From positions 8,845,501-8,909,500 of the forward strand of contig NC_079136.1 of assembly GCF_945859705.1 (NCBI RefSeq): a stretch of DNA of 64,000 nt, written 5' to 3'. Every line of letters begins with the position of its first letter. The stretch's first letter is position 1. Position numbers and translations under genes: made by a program. The notes under the pieces were generated by a model. That model searched no databases. It had not been told where the DNA came from and worked only from the letters and a program-made list of their open reading frames with translations. The DNA is from Episyrphus balteatus. Lineage: Eukaryota > Arthropoda > Insecta > Diptera > Syrphidae. Below, piece by piece: positions 34,461-45,560 of the stretch.

Positions 34461-36917
34461 ATTTATTTTATGAAATATTGGCAAGTTTTCTAGCCATTAA
34501 GTATATCCAAAATGTTTTTCAGATCGCAATCTAATAGCTTTCAAAGAAAAAAGTTCTTAAATTCAACTAAAAATAACTTCGTGTCAATCAGCCATGCATT
34601 TGAATATTTTCTTTGTAAAAAGGACATTGATAAATTCTTGATTTGTCCTTTATTATAACTTCAAAAATATTCCTTAAGGTGTGGTTACAATTTCTAAAAC
34701 AAAACCAATAATGACAACCATTTCTGTAATCCAACATATTTAGAATAAAAAAACAAAAAAACAAAATACTTAGCTTTGCTAACTTCTATCTAACGACATA
34801 ATTCCACTTTAAGCCATGCATTAGCTCTCTACCATCATATACCTATCTATAGGGATAGTTTGACTCTTAACACGCGCATCTCTACCCATAAAACTATATC
34901 CCTTTATGTGTCTGCACCAGATTGTTGACTAACAACAATGAAGACTAACAGTTCCAAGGACCTATTCTACATAACAACAATACTTTAAACAACAACAACA
35001 ACGCCATCAACATTCAAACAACTTGCGGTCAGAGGCGACCAAAACTTTCCTAAAAGTCATAAATGCAACTGAATAAATTCCTTCTCCCTCAAGCTTTTGT
35101 AAGTGTGTGTGTGTGTGTGTATGTGTACCATAATGTCGTTTAAAGGCCATCACACATACAATATGGTTACTTACATATTATTTTCTCAACATGTCGTCCT
35201 CCAAGCTATTGTCAATTCGTTTTAACGTTCTTTTTTTTTTTTTTTTGGCCCCCAAAGTAACAGCAACTGAAACTACTATGGAAAATTTTCAACTCAATTT
35301 GCTGTAAATTTTCATATAAAATTTTGCGGTGGGATTTGCAAAAAGCAATTTCAAATGATTGCTTTTTGGAAGATATTTTGTCCAATTTTTAGCAAAATCC
35401 CAAAGAGTTTAGAGTTTTAAAATTCAATTTTGGCCTCAAAAAATCATTACAAATTCAATTGTGTATAAGAAAGACACCAACAACAACAACAAGCTTAAAA
35501 ACACTAAATACAATATTCCAAAATCATCGTTATAAAGTACACATTCAGTGAGTGTTACAAGAAACTCACGTCCGTTGTCGTCATCGTCCTTAAAAAAAAA
35601 AATACAGAACAGAATAGAAAAGACGACGTGCGTTTAAAGACAGGAAAGAGACCCTATTGAAATCACCATCATCATATCTGTGTAAGGTTACCAACGAAGA
35701 ATGCCAAATGTATTGTACCCCAACCAAAAAAATATAAGCCTTCTTTATTTTTTTTCGTTCCAATTCATTTAGCAGCTTTCTCACTTTGGGAATTTGCGCT
35801 TCATCTAGGATTTGATTTTTTTTCAAGCAATTTCAAACAAAAATAACAAAAACAACAATGAAGAGAAATTGAGGAGAACCTTTGCTTTCCTGTTTACCCT
35901 ATATTTATAATGAATTTAAATCTCACACAGTTTTTACTGCAGTAATAATAAGACTGGTGTTCTACCCCAAAAATATAGTATGTGTGTGTGTAGTAGCAGC
36001 TACCCCCAACTACACCTGGAAGGAATACATAGATTCACAAGGGATTGAATAGACAAAAATGAGAATTAAGTATACAATTGGGTCGCATGTACTGACTTTT
36101 AAATATGTTTCAAATTTTTTCAACGTTTATATTAGGAAAAAGCTAATTTTATATTAAAACCTGCAGTGTGATTTAAGGGTTGCAGCGATAAATTGACAAA
36201 ATAGACTTATTTTTTCAACTCAAGACAGAAATGGAACTAATAGAAGGGCAGAGAAGTTTCCAATAAATAAATAGAAATTTTTTTGTAATTTTTAATATAA
36301 ATTGGTACGTAAAATACTGTTCATCATCAGTGAAACTTTTACCCTTGCATCATCGTTCATGTCCTAGAAGCAAATTTCAAGCAATAATTGAAGATGATAG
36401 AAAACAACAAAAAAAAAAAATTAAAAATAAAACCTGTCACGTACAGGAAATTAAGTCGTTCGACAGAGTGCAAAAACAAGGCATTTGTATGAATATTCAA
36501 AAAGGTGGAAGCTTTTTCTTTAATGAAATTCAAATTTAAAATTTTAGTCTGACATTTAACATGATAAAATTTTTTAAAGGGCACAGAGCAGTTAATAAAG
36601 CTCAATTGTTTTATGTTAGCAAGAGGAACAAATTTTGTATCAATTTTCAATTTTTTGAATCAAACGGTCACTATGGCGTATGTGTAACTTTTTTTTTTTT
36701 GGTAAATAGGAAATATTGAAATGTTTGATTCAATTAACCTTTTGCCCCATTTTGTAACCATTAATATTATGCAGTGGTAATTCGAAACTTTATATGAGAA
36801 ATTATAGGTTTTCATTGGGAACATTTCAAGGTTATTCACACATTTTGATTGATATTTTATTTCAGTAGTAAATTTGCTTTGAACGACCTTACACGGCTTA
36901 ATCTATAATTCTTTCAC
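34461..36917. other. Gene-free, less AT-rich block
   Basis: No exon could be supported. Features are (AAC)n near 34990 and 35479, (GT)n at 35105-35122, a T-tract at 35230-35246, and (GT)n near 35979. A reverse-strand frame at 35590-35826 starts plausibly but becomes W/Y/F-rich and has no recognisable domain. TATGGCGTATGTGTAA at 36673-36688 matches part of 29526-29541. Confidence 0.4.
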
Positions 36918-36920
36918 TAA

Positions 36921-37982
36921 GGCCCAATTTATTGACTCTCCATTAAACTTAAATCGCCATTAAAAAAGGGAATTTTAAAATTAAAAACCAATTTCGTTTA
37001 ATTCAGTCTCTTTTAAGGATTTTTTTGAAGTTTGGCATCATTAACTAATTGAGCATTAAATTTAAAAGTCGTTTTAGTTAAAACACCAAATTCGACGTTT
37101 TAAGAGGGATTTTTAGAGCAAATGGAGGTTTTAAACAGAATTTCTATTTATTCACTCTCCATTAGTGTCAAATGTCATTTCATTTATTTTTTTTATTTGA
37201 ATTATTATTTTATTTGAAAAATGTCAAATGAGCTAAAGAATTATTAAAAAAACATCACAATTATGAAAAAAGTCCAGACTAGAATTTTTTGTAGGTATAT
37301 GTACACACATGCATTTGTACCATAAAAAAGAACAAAATTCAAAGAAATTAATAATTAATGCATTTCTTGTCTACTTCGCACAGATAATACTAGATCTCCT
37401 AGATTATATTCTCCACTTCAAAACTAATCATTTTTGAGATTCTGCATAATACATACATAACATACATAACATTGCAATTGAAGCCATGAGAAGAAGAGAT
37501 ATAAAGCTTACTTCTAAACCAATGACACGAGATGAATGCCGATAAAATTTAAATTTAAGTTGTTATTTGACACCGATGGAAAAAATTAAAAATTTCACTT
37601 AACTCCTTCTTCTTCTCATGGTTTCAATTGTAGGCTGTAGCATTCTTTGGTTACCACTGGTATATCTTGCATTTTCTGGCGTTTTCAGCTGCAAAATACT
37701 TACGGGTCATAGTGTTTTGGTTTTTCTTCCAATTCAAATCTATTTGATTTGACAAAATTGTAGCTTTTGACAGATTATTTTTCAAACAAAATAAAAAATC
37801 CCTAGGATATTTTTAACAGAGTTTTAAGTTTAAAGTTTCCATTAAAAGTAAGGACTTTAACTAAAAAAGAGTGAATTAAATGAATTTTTAATGATGTATA
37901 CTTAAAGGCGACAATAGTTTAACGAGGCCGTGAACTAAAGCGATAAATTTCAAAATTTAATGGAGGCTCAATAAATTGGCCC
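36921..37982. mobile_element. Harbinger-like MITE with GGCCCAATTTATTGA ends
   Basis: Left end GGCCCAATTTATTGA then a CTCCATTAAA segment; right end is the inverse (GGGCCAATTTATTGA read from the right, also with CTCCATTAAA). The flanks are TAA at 36918-36920 and 37983-37985, the 3-bp duplication of PIF/Harbinger elements, whose ends often start GG(G/C)C. An internal copy of the subterminal pattern (TTATTCACTCTCCATTA at 37148-37164) is present. A smaller inverted-repeat insertion sits inside (37475-37630). No transposase frame. Confidence 0.75.
37475..37630. repeat. 156-bp inverted-repeat unit nested in the Harbinger-like MITE
   Basis: CAATTGAAGCCATGAGAAGA at the left end is inverted at the right end (TCTTCTCATGGTTTCAATTG), with one mismatch. 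This is a small MITE or an old hairpin. No clear target duplication. Confidence 0.65.
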
Positions 37983-37985
37983 TAA

Positions 37986-38732
37986 GTTTATTATAAATAA
38001 AACCAAAACAAATGAACAAAAAAAAAAAATTAATAAATTTAAAAAACCTGAAAAGAAAAACAATTGAAAAGAAGCTAGACACCAATTATGAACATTACAT
38101 TAGGTTAAGAACATAAAGGAGAATGGGCAAGTTTGTATGGAACGTGGACGTTTCGCCTCCAGGAATGAATCTGTTATTTTTTGATGTAATTAAGCTTTAA
38201 ATATATTGTGCAGAAGTTTTATCCCAGTGACGTACTTCAAAAACGGATAAAATGCATTTTTGCATCTAACACTTTATATAGACTGTCTCAATGTCATAAC
38301 TCAATTGTGTATTTTAAGTTCAAAATATGATTTCCTGTCATTTTCCCTGAGCCTGAAGACCTTTATCTTGAAAATCCAACCACTAGAACCCAAACTATTA
38401 GCATTTTAAAACAAAAATTTCAAGCCTATTTTTAGAGTTTCGTTGTTCAATTTTTTGTTAGTTTGAATTGTTTGAAAACTTTCGAACAAAATCTTGAAGT
38501 GGTTGTCTTAAAAATCTTATATTATGAGTTCTATTGGTCGGATTTTCAAGATTAATGTCTTCAGGCTCAGGGAAAATGACAGAGCATCGTATTTTATGTT
38601 CCATATAAAAATATAAATCAATTTGTCCTTCATACATTGAACAGTGCACTAATACTACTAATACTGCATTATCTTGCATTCTTAACGCAATACAGCGAAA
38701 CGTCCTTAGTAAAAGTTTTTCCTGGGTTATAA
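37986..38732. other. Decayed repeat region with an imperfect 90-bp-arm hairpin
   Basis: No gene: the 154-codon reverse frame at 38458-38922 runs from the hairpin arm into the CACTGG element and has no recognisable domain. At 38335-38582 a TGTCATTTTCCCTGAGCCTG block and about 70 following bases are inverted on themselves. A third copy of the block is at 46249-46345. Blocks such as GTCTCAATGTCATAACTC (38283) suggest relation to the TGTC-rich repeat family. Confidence 0.45.
38335..38582. repeat. Imperfect hairpin with about 90-bp arms
   Basis: TGTCATTTTCCCTGAGCCTG and the following CTTGAAAATCC and AGAACCCA segments are matched in inverse order at 38500-38582. The arms differ at scattered positions. 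A third, single copy at 46249-46345 matches the right arm better, including its outer GATGCTC segment. Confidence 0.65.
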
Positions 38733-39381
38733 CACTGGTTAACAAAACTAAACTTTTTTTTTGTTGCCGAAACAAAAATATACTTTTCTGAAGGTTTTCG
38801 GTGTGCTGAGCTCGAATCTGAAGTAAAAAAAAATTAATCAGCTCCCGTTTTTGAAATATTACCGTTAGAAAATACAGTACTTCGGACCTTATTCTTTTAT
38901 ATAAGGAACATTTTTTGAGCATATTTAGTAACGGTTTTCATAAGTACTATTTACCACCTTTTTAAATCTGTTTAAATCTTTCCGATATCTTTTTTACTGC
39001 CCGAGATATCCTAAGTTGTTTGGTATTTTTATAAATTTTATAACGTCACTATCTTCTTAATGATATATGAAGCCAAACCCACTTACTTCAGTTTGAGATA
39101 TCTTGGGCAATATAAAAAATATTGAAAAGATTTAAACAGGTGTCGAAAGATGGAAAACAGTTCTTATAGAAACCGTTACTAAATATGCTTAAACAATTTT
39201 CTTTATACAAAAGTAGAAGGTCCGAAGAATTCAAAAAAACGTATTTTTGCATTTTCTAACGGTAATATCTCAAAAACGGGAGCTGATTAGTTGTTTCTGA
39301 CTTCGGATTCGAGTTCAGCACACCAAAAACCTTCAGAAAAGTATATTTTTGTTTCGTCAACAAAACGCTTGTAAGCCAGTG
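38733..39381. mobile_element. Harbinger-like non-autonomous element (CACTGG family), copy 2
   Basis: Ends CACTGGTTAACAA and its partner (CTTGTAAGCCAGTG) are flanked by TAA at 38730-38732 and 39382-39384. The arms carry GAAAAGTATATTTTTGTTTC, GACTTCGGATTCGAGTTCAG and AACGGTAATATCTCAAAAAC in inverted arrangement, as in copies 1 and 3, so the 649-bp element folds into a long imperfect hairpin. Confidence 0.7.
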
Positions 39382-39384
39382 TAA

Positions 39385-42300
39385 TTCTTTCATTTGATAC
39401 CAATTTCATTAGTGGCCGCTCAACGTCCAAAATGCCCATTCTTCTTTACCAAACTATGGTATTATTCCGGGTAAAAGTTTGTCCAAATCGTCTTATAATT
39501 TCAATAGCCGAATTGGATCATTCATGTGGTAACTACAAAATGGAATCAAAAATTGCGTTCTGTGAAAGGATGTAATTGACATACATGAATGTTAAGGGTA
39601 CCATTAAAAAGCCACCACTATTTTATAAAGAATATTCACTTTCAGTAATGTTTTGAAAAAAGAAAGATAATACTTAAAAAAATAAAAATAATAAAAAATA
39701 AAAAGAAAGAAATATCATTTTAATAAACTGAAACGTAAAATCTAGTCAACATTGATATTTTAAATGTCAAAGTGAAATTTTCAATATCCACCTAAAATTA
39801 AAAAATGTCAAAATGATATGATAATCATATCAAAATTGATATTTTAATTTTTGGACGACTTTTGTCACTCAAAAATGTTAATTTGATAGCTGTTATTATC
39901 AAAATATTTTTTCGGAGCAGAAAGCGCTAATACTATCATAGGTATGCATATTTTTATGTTTTCACCAACAATTCAAAGTAAAAATTCAAGCTTTAAAATA
40001 AGAGACTTTGAAGAAAAAATATTTTATCCATTAAATTTTTTTTTTTCAAATTTACGAATTTATTTCATTTGGTTTTTTTTGCTTTTAAGTGTAGGTATAT
40101 CAAAAAAATATAAAAAATCAATCTGGGTGCAAGTTCCAGTTTAGTATCTAAAACGACGGGAAATTCAAGTTCTACAAAATTATTCGTTAAAAAAAACGTG
40201 TTAAAATTTATTGGACTATATTTAAAAGTTCTGAGAATGAAGTAGCCTGATGACTGGACACTGGACTTGCCTTAAGCTGAAGAGTGAATTTGCCTGAGTG
40301 GGTCGAAAGATTTTTTGTAATCCGAAAGGCACCACAATATTTTTTTTTTAAATTATCACAGCGCTCGATTGATTCTTCAGACTCTAAAAATGGGGAAACG
40401 CAATCGTGCAGATGGACCTCAAAATAGGTACCTTTAATAGACATTAGATTAACCTATTTAGCTTATTAAATAAGAGACACGTACATATTCTAATGGAGAA
40501 GTTTAATAATTCAAATTGATAAGGTACTAAAGCTCCACTTTAGAGAAAAACCCTTAGAAGCCGTATAATTTTGTCTTGCAAATTGTACATACATAACGTC
40601 CTTTAGCTCCTTCATTAAAGTAGTTCTATAGTAGCTCAACAATGTGCAAGACGGTCTTATTTTCAGGAATTTGTTGACAGAATTTCAATTTTTTTTTTCG
40701 CAACTTTAACTTGCCTTTAATGTACCTAGTACCTACACCAATTTTGTAACCCAGAAATAAAAAATAAAAATTCAGACGAACAAAAAAAAAAATAAAAATT
40801 TGCACCAACACAGAAGGCAGGCAGCAGGAGAGTTTGTGCAAAGCAATCAGGGAAAGAAAACTTCAGTGAGTATTCCCCGTCGTAGTGGCCAAATCACACG
40901 TACCTGTTTATAAATTCAGCTTGAGTAGATTTTACCCATGAGAATATATAAATTTTTTTTTTTTATTTTCATTTTTACAAAAAAAAAAACTTCCATTCTC
41001 CTTGGGAGAAGCAAGAGAGTGGCAAGAAAAAGCAAGTCATGTTGCTAGCAGTATAGACGAGTAGGTTTAGGGCAAAAAGTAGGTAGTTGGTATAACTAGG
41101 AGCTACCAAGCTACCTTACCTACCGCATGTCGCTTAAAAAAAACTTTTTCTTGAAAAAAGTATTTTTTTTTGTTCATTTTCTTAACTTTGTGTAAATCGA
41201 AGCAACAAAATAAATTGAGAACTTCCTTAAGAACAACAAGAAAAAAAAAAAAATAAAAAAAAAAATTGAACGACGGAAAAAACTTGACTTGATTAGGTTG
41301 ATATACCTACGTTACGTTTTATGTTACACACAGTACAGACCCTTCTTTCTCCCAGAAAAAAAAAAAAATTAAAGAACCTCTTCAAAAATGTACAACAACT
41401 TATATATTGTATGGCTAGTAAAAATGACGACAACGACTTAACACACCATGTTTACATTACACTCGATTAGCTATTGACCTCCTTCCTCACATTTCAAGTG
41501 GCCAAATCATTCCGAAAGGCATTTTTAACGACCAAATTATCAACAATCACTTGGATGTGACTTTTGGTCTTTTTTTTCGTTTTTTTTTATTCTTTTCTTG
41601 AACTTGAACAATGCGTCTCGTAAAGTGGCCACTTATAAAAAAAAAAAAACATCACGCAGCATCACGCAATGAGCGAAGAAAAAAATAAGAAAAAAAAAAA
41701 AGATAGAAGCCCGCCTTGACTTGAAGGAATTTGAGAACCAAATTCCCCGGCATAGCCGAGCCGAACAAAAATACTTTTATTCATTTAATTAGACTTGTCG
41801 GACTGAAGACGACCGTTCCTGCCGCTGTTCCCGGTTGGTTGATCGGCCCAACCCACACGTCGAGATGTTTATCATGAAGTCGATGTTGGTCGTCATGCGA
41901 CGCCTGCCTTCGTTCTAGTCTTCGTCATCTGCATAGTGACAGAAGTTGTGAGAGATGATGGAGGAAATTGGGGATGGGGGCACTAGCACCGGGGCATCAG
42001 TATCATCAGAATAGATGTCTTCTCGTCGAAATTGTGGCGCTCAGCTAGTTGCCACCATTCATCATCATCAACATTGACGTTTTGAATTTTTTTTTTTATT
42101 TTTATTTTGTTTCTTCTATTTTTGTATAGTTTTTGATGGGATCAAAACCCATCACACAGGTATTATCTACCTGCGCCTACGCTTTTTTCGATGTGTTAAT
42201 CTATAACATTGAAGTTGTAACGTTAACATTTTATAGAGATGCTTATCGGCCAGAGAATAGATGTAGATAAAAAAAAGTAATGCCACACCTTTTATAATCT

Positions 42301-42795
42301 TGTATCTCTGTTGTAGGTCTTTAGGCCCCCGAGGGGGGGGGGGGGGGGAATACAAAAACAACAACTATCTTTTCCTTTTCTGTCAGGTTTTATGAATGTC
42401 CAAACTCCAAATAGTTTGTTGTCGTTTTATCACCAAAGTTTTAATTGCAAAATACCGATATGTGCGGTGTATATGGAATAGAATAGAGAGAGATTTGATC
42501 AGGGACGTATTTCTTTGTGGTTGGGGATAGACAAAAAAAGAAATAAATAAAACTTAGAAATTAGGAATTTGTTTGAACAAAGTTAAACAACATCTTGTAC
42601 TGTAATTACACATTGTTTTGATGGTGATTTGTAGGATGTATCTGTGTAAGGTAAAACAAGGTAAAGATACATTGATTTTTTAAGTTATACTTCTTTTGAC
42701 GAAAAAAAAATAATAAGAAACTGTATAATAGTCGTTAGTAGGATTTTCTCAAGGGAAGATTGAAGTTTTGTAGTACCTTTTAATCCACTCTTAAA
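39385..42795. other. Gene-free stretch, GC-richer toward 41.7-42.2 kb
   Basis: No supported exon. 39385-39490 continues the host repeat split by the CACTGG insertion. A/T-only runs lie at 39676-39720. A reverse frame at 40208-40444 (starting MSIKGTYFEVHLHDC) is not low complexity but has no recognised domain. Poly(A) and poly(T) tracts are frequent between 40.9 and 41.7 kb. A run of about 16 G is at 42335-42350. The 41.76-42.07 kb pocket has many CGs but only short frames. Confidence 0.35.
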
Positions 42796-43045
42796 GCGGA
42801 ATTCAGAGTCGTTACTCAAGTAGGTATACATATTTTTCTCAAGGAAAAGTCTGACATGAATTTTCTGAGTCTTTGGCCAAGCATTTACGTCAGGATTTCT
42901 TCAGTTGCTATTCTTGAGCTTAAATTAAAAAAAACGCTTACGTTTTCTTAACGTATAGAGTAGCTGAAGTGGCCAGACGCAAGGGCAAAATGTTCACTTG
43001 AGAAATGTTTTTACTTGAGTCTTGAGTAACGACTCTGAATTTCGC
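42796..43045. mobile_element. 250-bp MITE with about 25-bp inverted ends
   Basis: Ends GCGGAATTCAGAGTCGTTAC (left) and the inverse of GCGAAATTCAGAGTCGTTAC (right), continuing into TCAAG. Just inside are matching ACTTGAG-type sequences. A single diverged end of the family lies at 28551-28572. Confidence 0.7.
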
Positions 43046-43144
43046 GTTCATCAAGTGTATGTATTTTATATGAATTTTTAAAAATTTGATTTTTCAAAAA
43101 AAAGGAGTTTTTTTATGAAAACCAAAAGTCAATTTTTGGATATT

Positions 43145-43945
43145 TTTGACGTGATAACGTCTTATAAATCGACGAACCATGGCAGCCACCACAAAAAAGT
43201 GACTCCATTTTCTAACGTTACACTCTCGCACTTTCGCAGTGCGGCAAAAAATTTCAATTAAAAATTAAAAATAAACTATTAGAGATACAAAAATCTTTTA
43301 TAGCTTATTTGAAAGATAATAACCTAAAGCTTAATTCTAATGAAGGATTTTTTTAAAAATTCTGTTATTTAAAAGGGTAAACAGGGGTAAAACGGAAAGA
43401 TGAAATTTGAGCTAAAATCTAAACGCGAAGTCGTAGAGAATTGATTTTTTTTGCTATAGATAGATGAGACTAATTTAAGAATTACTGCATTTAAGAAAAA
43501 ATTATAAAAAAATTTTGAAACTAAGCTATAATGTTTTGTTTGAACGTTGTACACGTGTTGGGGCTATGACAAGATGATGATTTTGGGAAAAGGAAATTTT
43601 TTTTTTGACAATTCTAAAGATGCCAAGTGAAAGATGAGGGAAAAAAAATAAGGCACCTGATACGGATTTTTTTCCAACACTCTGCGTTTCGAAATATTTA
43701 TATTTTTTTCTTTAATAGATACAGGAATAAAAATATATGGAGTAATGATAGACAATGACTACGACTATATATGTGCGAAGTTTCAATCATTTTCGTAAAC
43801 ACAATTTTGAGATAACGGTTAAATACAATTTTAGAATTCAACAGGTTATAACTTTTGACCAAGAGCAGATAGAAATTTTATTAAACTTTTATGAGCATCC
43901 TGATAAATTTACCTTTCATTTGGTATATCACACATAACGATAGAC
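43145..43945 (+). mobile_element. Helitron-family segment, forward copy
   Basis: It matches 25545-26155 in inverse orientation (TGACGTGATAACGTCTTATA, the GCACTTTCGCAGTGCGGC hairpin block, GACTACGACTATATATG, CAACAGGTTATAAC). Its 3' part matches 21700-21795 in direct orientation (GAGCATCCTGATA, CATTTGGTATATCACACATA). It therefore links all Helitron-family pieces here. The 3' hairpin-CTAG end is absent. Confidence 0.6.
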
Positions 43946-44944
43946 TAACTACAAGCTACACAATGTTCACAATGAAGAATTGTGAACAAATTATGCAAAC
44001 TTTTCACTTTTCTCAATAGCAAATCAGCAACAGTTAAATGAGGGCAGCTCTTTATTAAAAGGTGTAACAAAAAGATTCCTTGTTTAAGTTTCGTATGTTT
44101 CCATACTTGCAGTTTGGCTGCTATTTTATACCGTCAATTCCTTATATAGCTCGAAATACAATTGAGTGATCTACAACAATTTTGCTTGTAGGTAAAAGCT
44201 TCGCGACTACAGAAAAATTGCAAATAAAAGTGAAAGTGAAAAACATATTAAACAAGATGAATCTAAAAGTGACAATAATCCTCTTATAAATGCAAAAAAA
44301 AATTAACTTCTGAGCCGATTTCGTTACACAATGTTCTATTTTAAAATAATTAGCGAAAATGTTGACATTTCTTTATCATTGTACCTAACAATAATTTTCT
44401 TCGAAATATTGAAAAAAAATATTGGGTCTCTCACTTGTTTCAAATGTTAGTATCTAGTTTTTACTGAATGGAATCCTTATTACAAATAAATAAAGGTTTT
44501 TAATTTGACAGAAAAGTTATAGAATGGAACTTTTAAAACATGAGGTCCGATAAATTAACAGTATAAGCTGCCAACATAAATGAATTTTTTTTAGAAAATT
44601 CTTATAATAAAATAAAATTGTATTACTTTAATATTAAATTAATGGACAAAAACAATTTATTTATGTATAGATATTCGAAACATTTCTGAATTTGCTTAAT
44701 GGATTTGTTCGTTTTAAAAAAGCAAATTAAAAATATCTTACAAAAACCTCATCTTTCTTGGAATTGTATCTTGAAATAATTTTTGAAAAGAAAATTGAAG
44801 AACGAATTGCGGTAGGTAGATATTTTTCAATGCTTAGATAAAATTAAAATTCGGTTTTCAATTCGGTTTTCAATTCGGTTTTCGACAAACAAAAAACATT
44901 TTTCATAAAAAGATTGATCCTTATCAAAAAGTTGAACGGCGCAC
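43946..44944. other. Gene-free AT-rich spacer
   Basis: No gene recognised. A 12-bp unit (ATTCGGTTTTCA) is repeated three times in tandem at 44848-44885. Confidence 0.45.
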
Positions 44945-45560
44945 AGTGGTCTTAGGAGTCTCAAAAATCTGGAACTTTGTTGTCTTTTGTGATAATTGCT
45001 TCAAATTTGGAATATAATGCCTTTGATATATAACGAAACATTCAACTTACTTTTTTTTGAAATTAAAATTGTTTTTAAGCTTTTAAAAATTAGTCAAAGT
45101 TTAAAATGTACGATTTTCGCTTGATTTGGGTATTTAAAAATATCTATAACTTTTTTGTCTCCTGAAATAATTAAACCAAATTTGAAACATATAATCTTTA
45201 ATGTATCAGAAATCATTGAGCGTAGTTTTTTTTAAATGCAATTTATTTTTGAGCTTTGAAAAGCTAGGCAAAGTTCAAAAAGTACAATTTTGGCTCGACC
45301 ATGGCGTTCCAAAAATCTGTCATTTCCTTGAGTCTGAAAATAATTAACTCAAATTAGGAATATATTACCTGAAATGTTTAATAAATTATTTGACACACTG
45401 TTTTTTTTAGCTAATATTTTTATTTAAGTATTAAACGTTTATTCAAAGCTAAAAAATACGATTTTGACTAGGCTAGAACGTCTCAAAAATCTGTAACTTT
45501 TGTATCTTAAAAGATTATTTTCTCAAATTTTGCAAAATAAGATAAAACTGGTTTCTTAAT
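44945..45560 (+). repeat. Tandem repeat, about 175-bp period, 3.5 units
   Basis: The block CTCAAAAATCTGTAACTTT and variants recurs at about 44963, 45136, 45311 and 45486. In each unit it is followed by a AATAATTxxxTCAAATTxGGAA-like segment and, later, by a AAAGCTxxxxAAAGT..AAAATxxACGATTTT segment. Order and spacing are constant while sequence is strongly diverged. The period is close to a nucleosome repeat, typical of insect satellites. Confidence 0.7.

Noticed and set aside
35590..35826. Reverse frame beginning with a helical-looking ILDEAQIPKVRKLLNELER segment
   Set aside because: The attractive segment is only about 25 residues and the rest is Y/F/W-rich; no exon boundaries fit.
38458..38922. 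154-codon reverse open frame
   Set aside because: It crosses from a non-coding hairpin arm into the CACTGG element; the residues show no domain and the related repeat copies do not keep the frame.
40208..40444. 78-codon reverse frame starting MSIKGTYFEVHL
   Set aside because: Composition is protein-like, but it has no recognisable domain and no convincing splice or promoter context; I could not tell it from chance.
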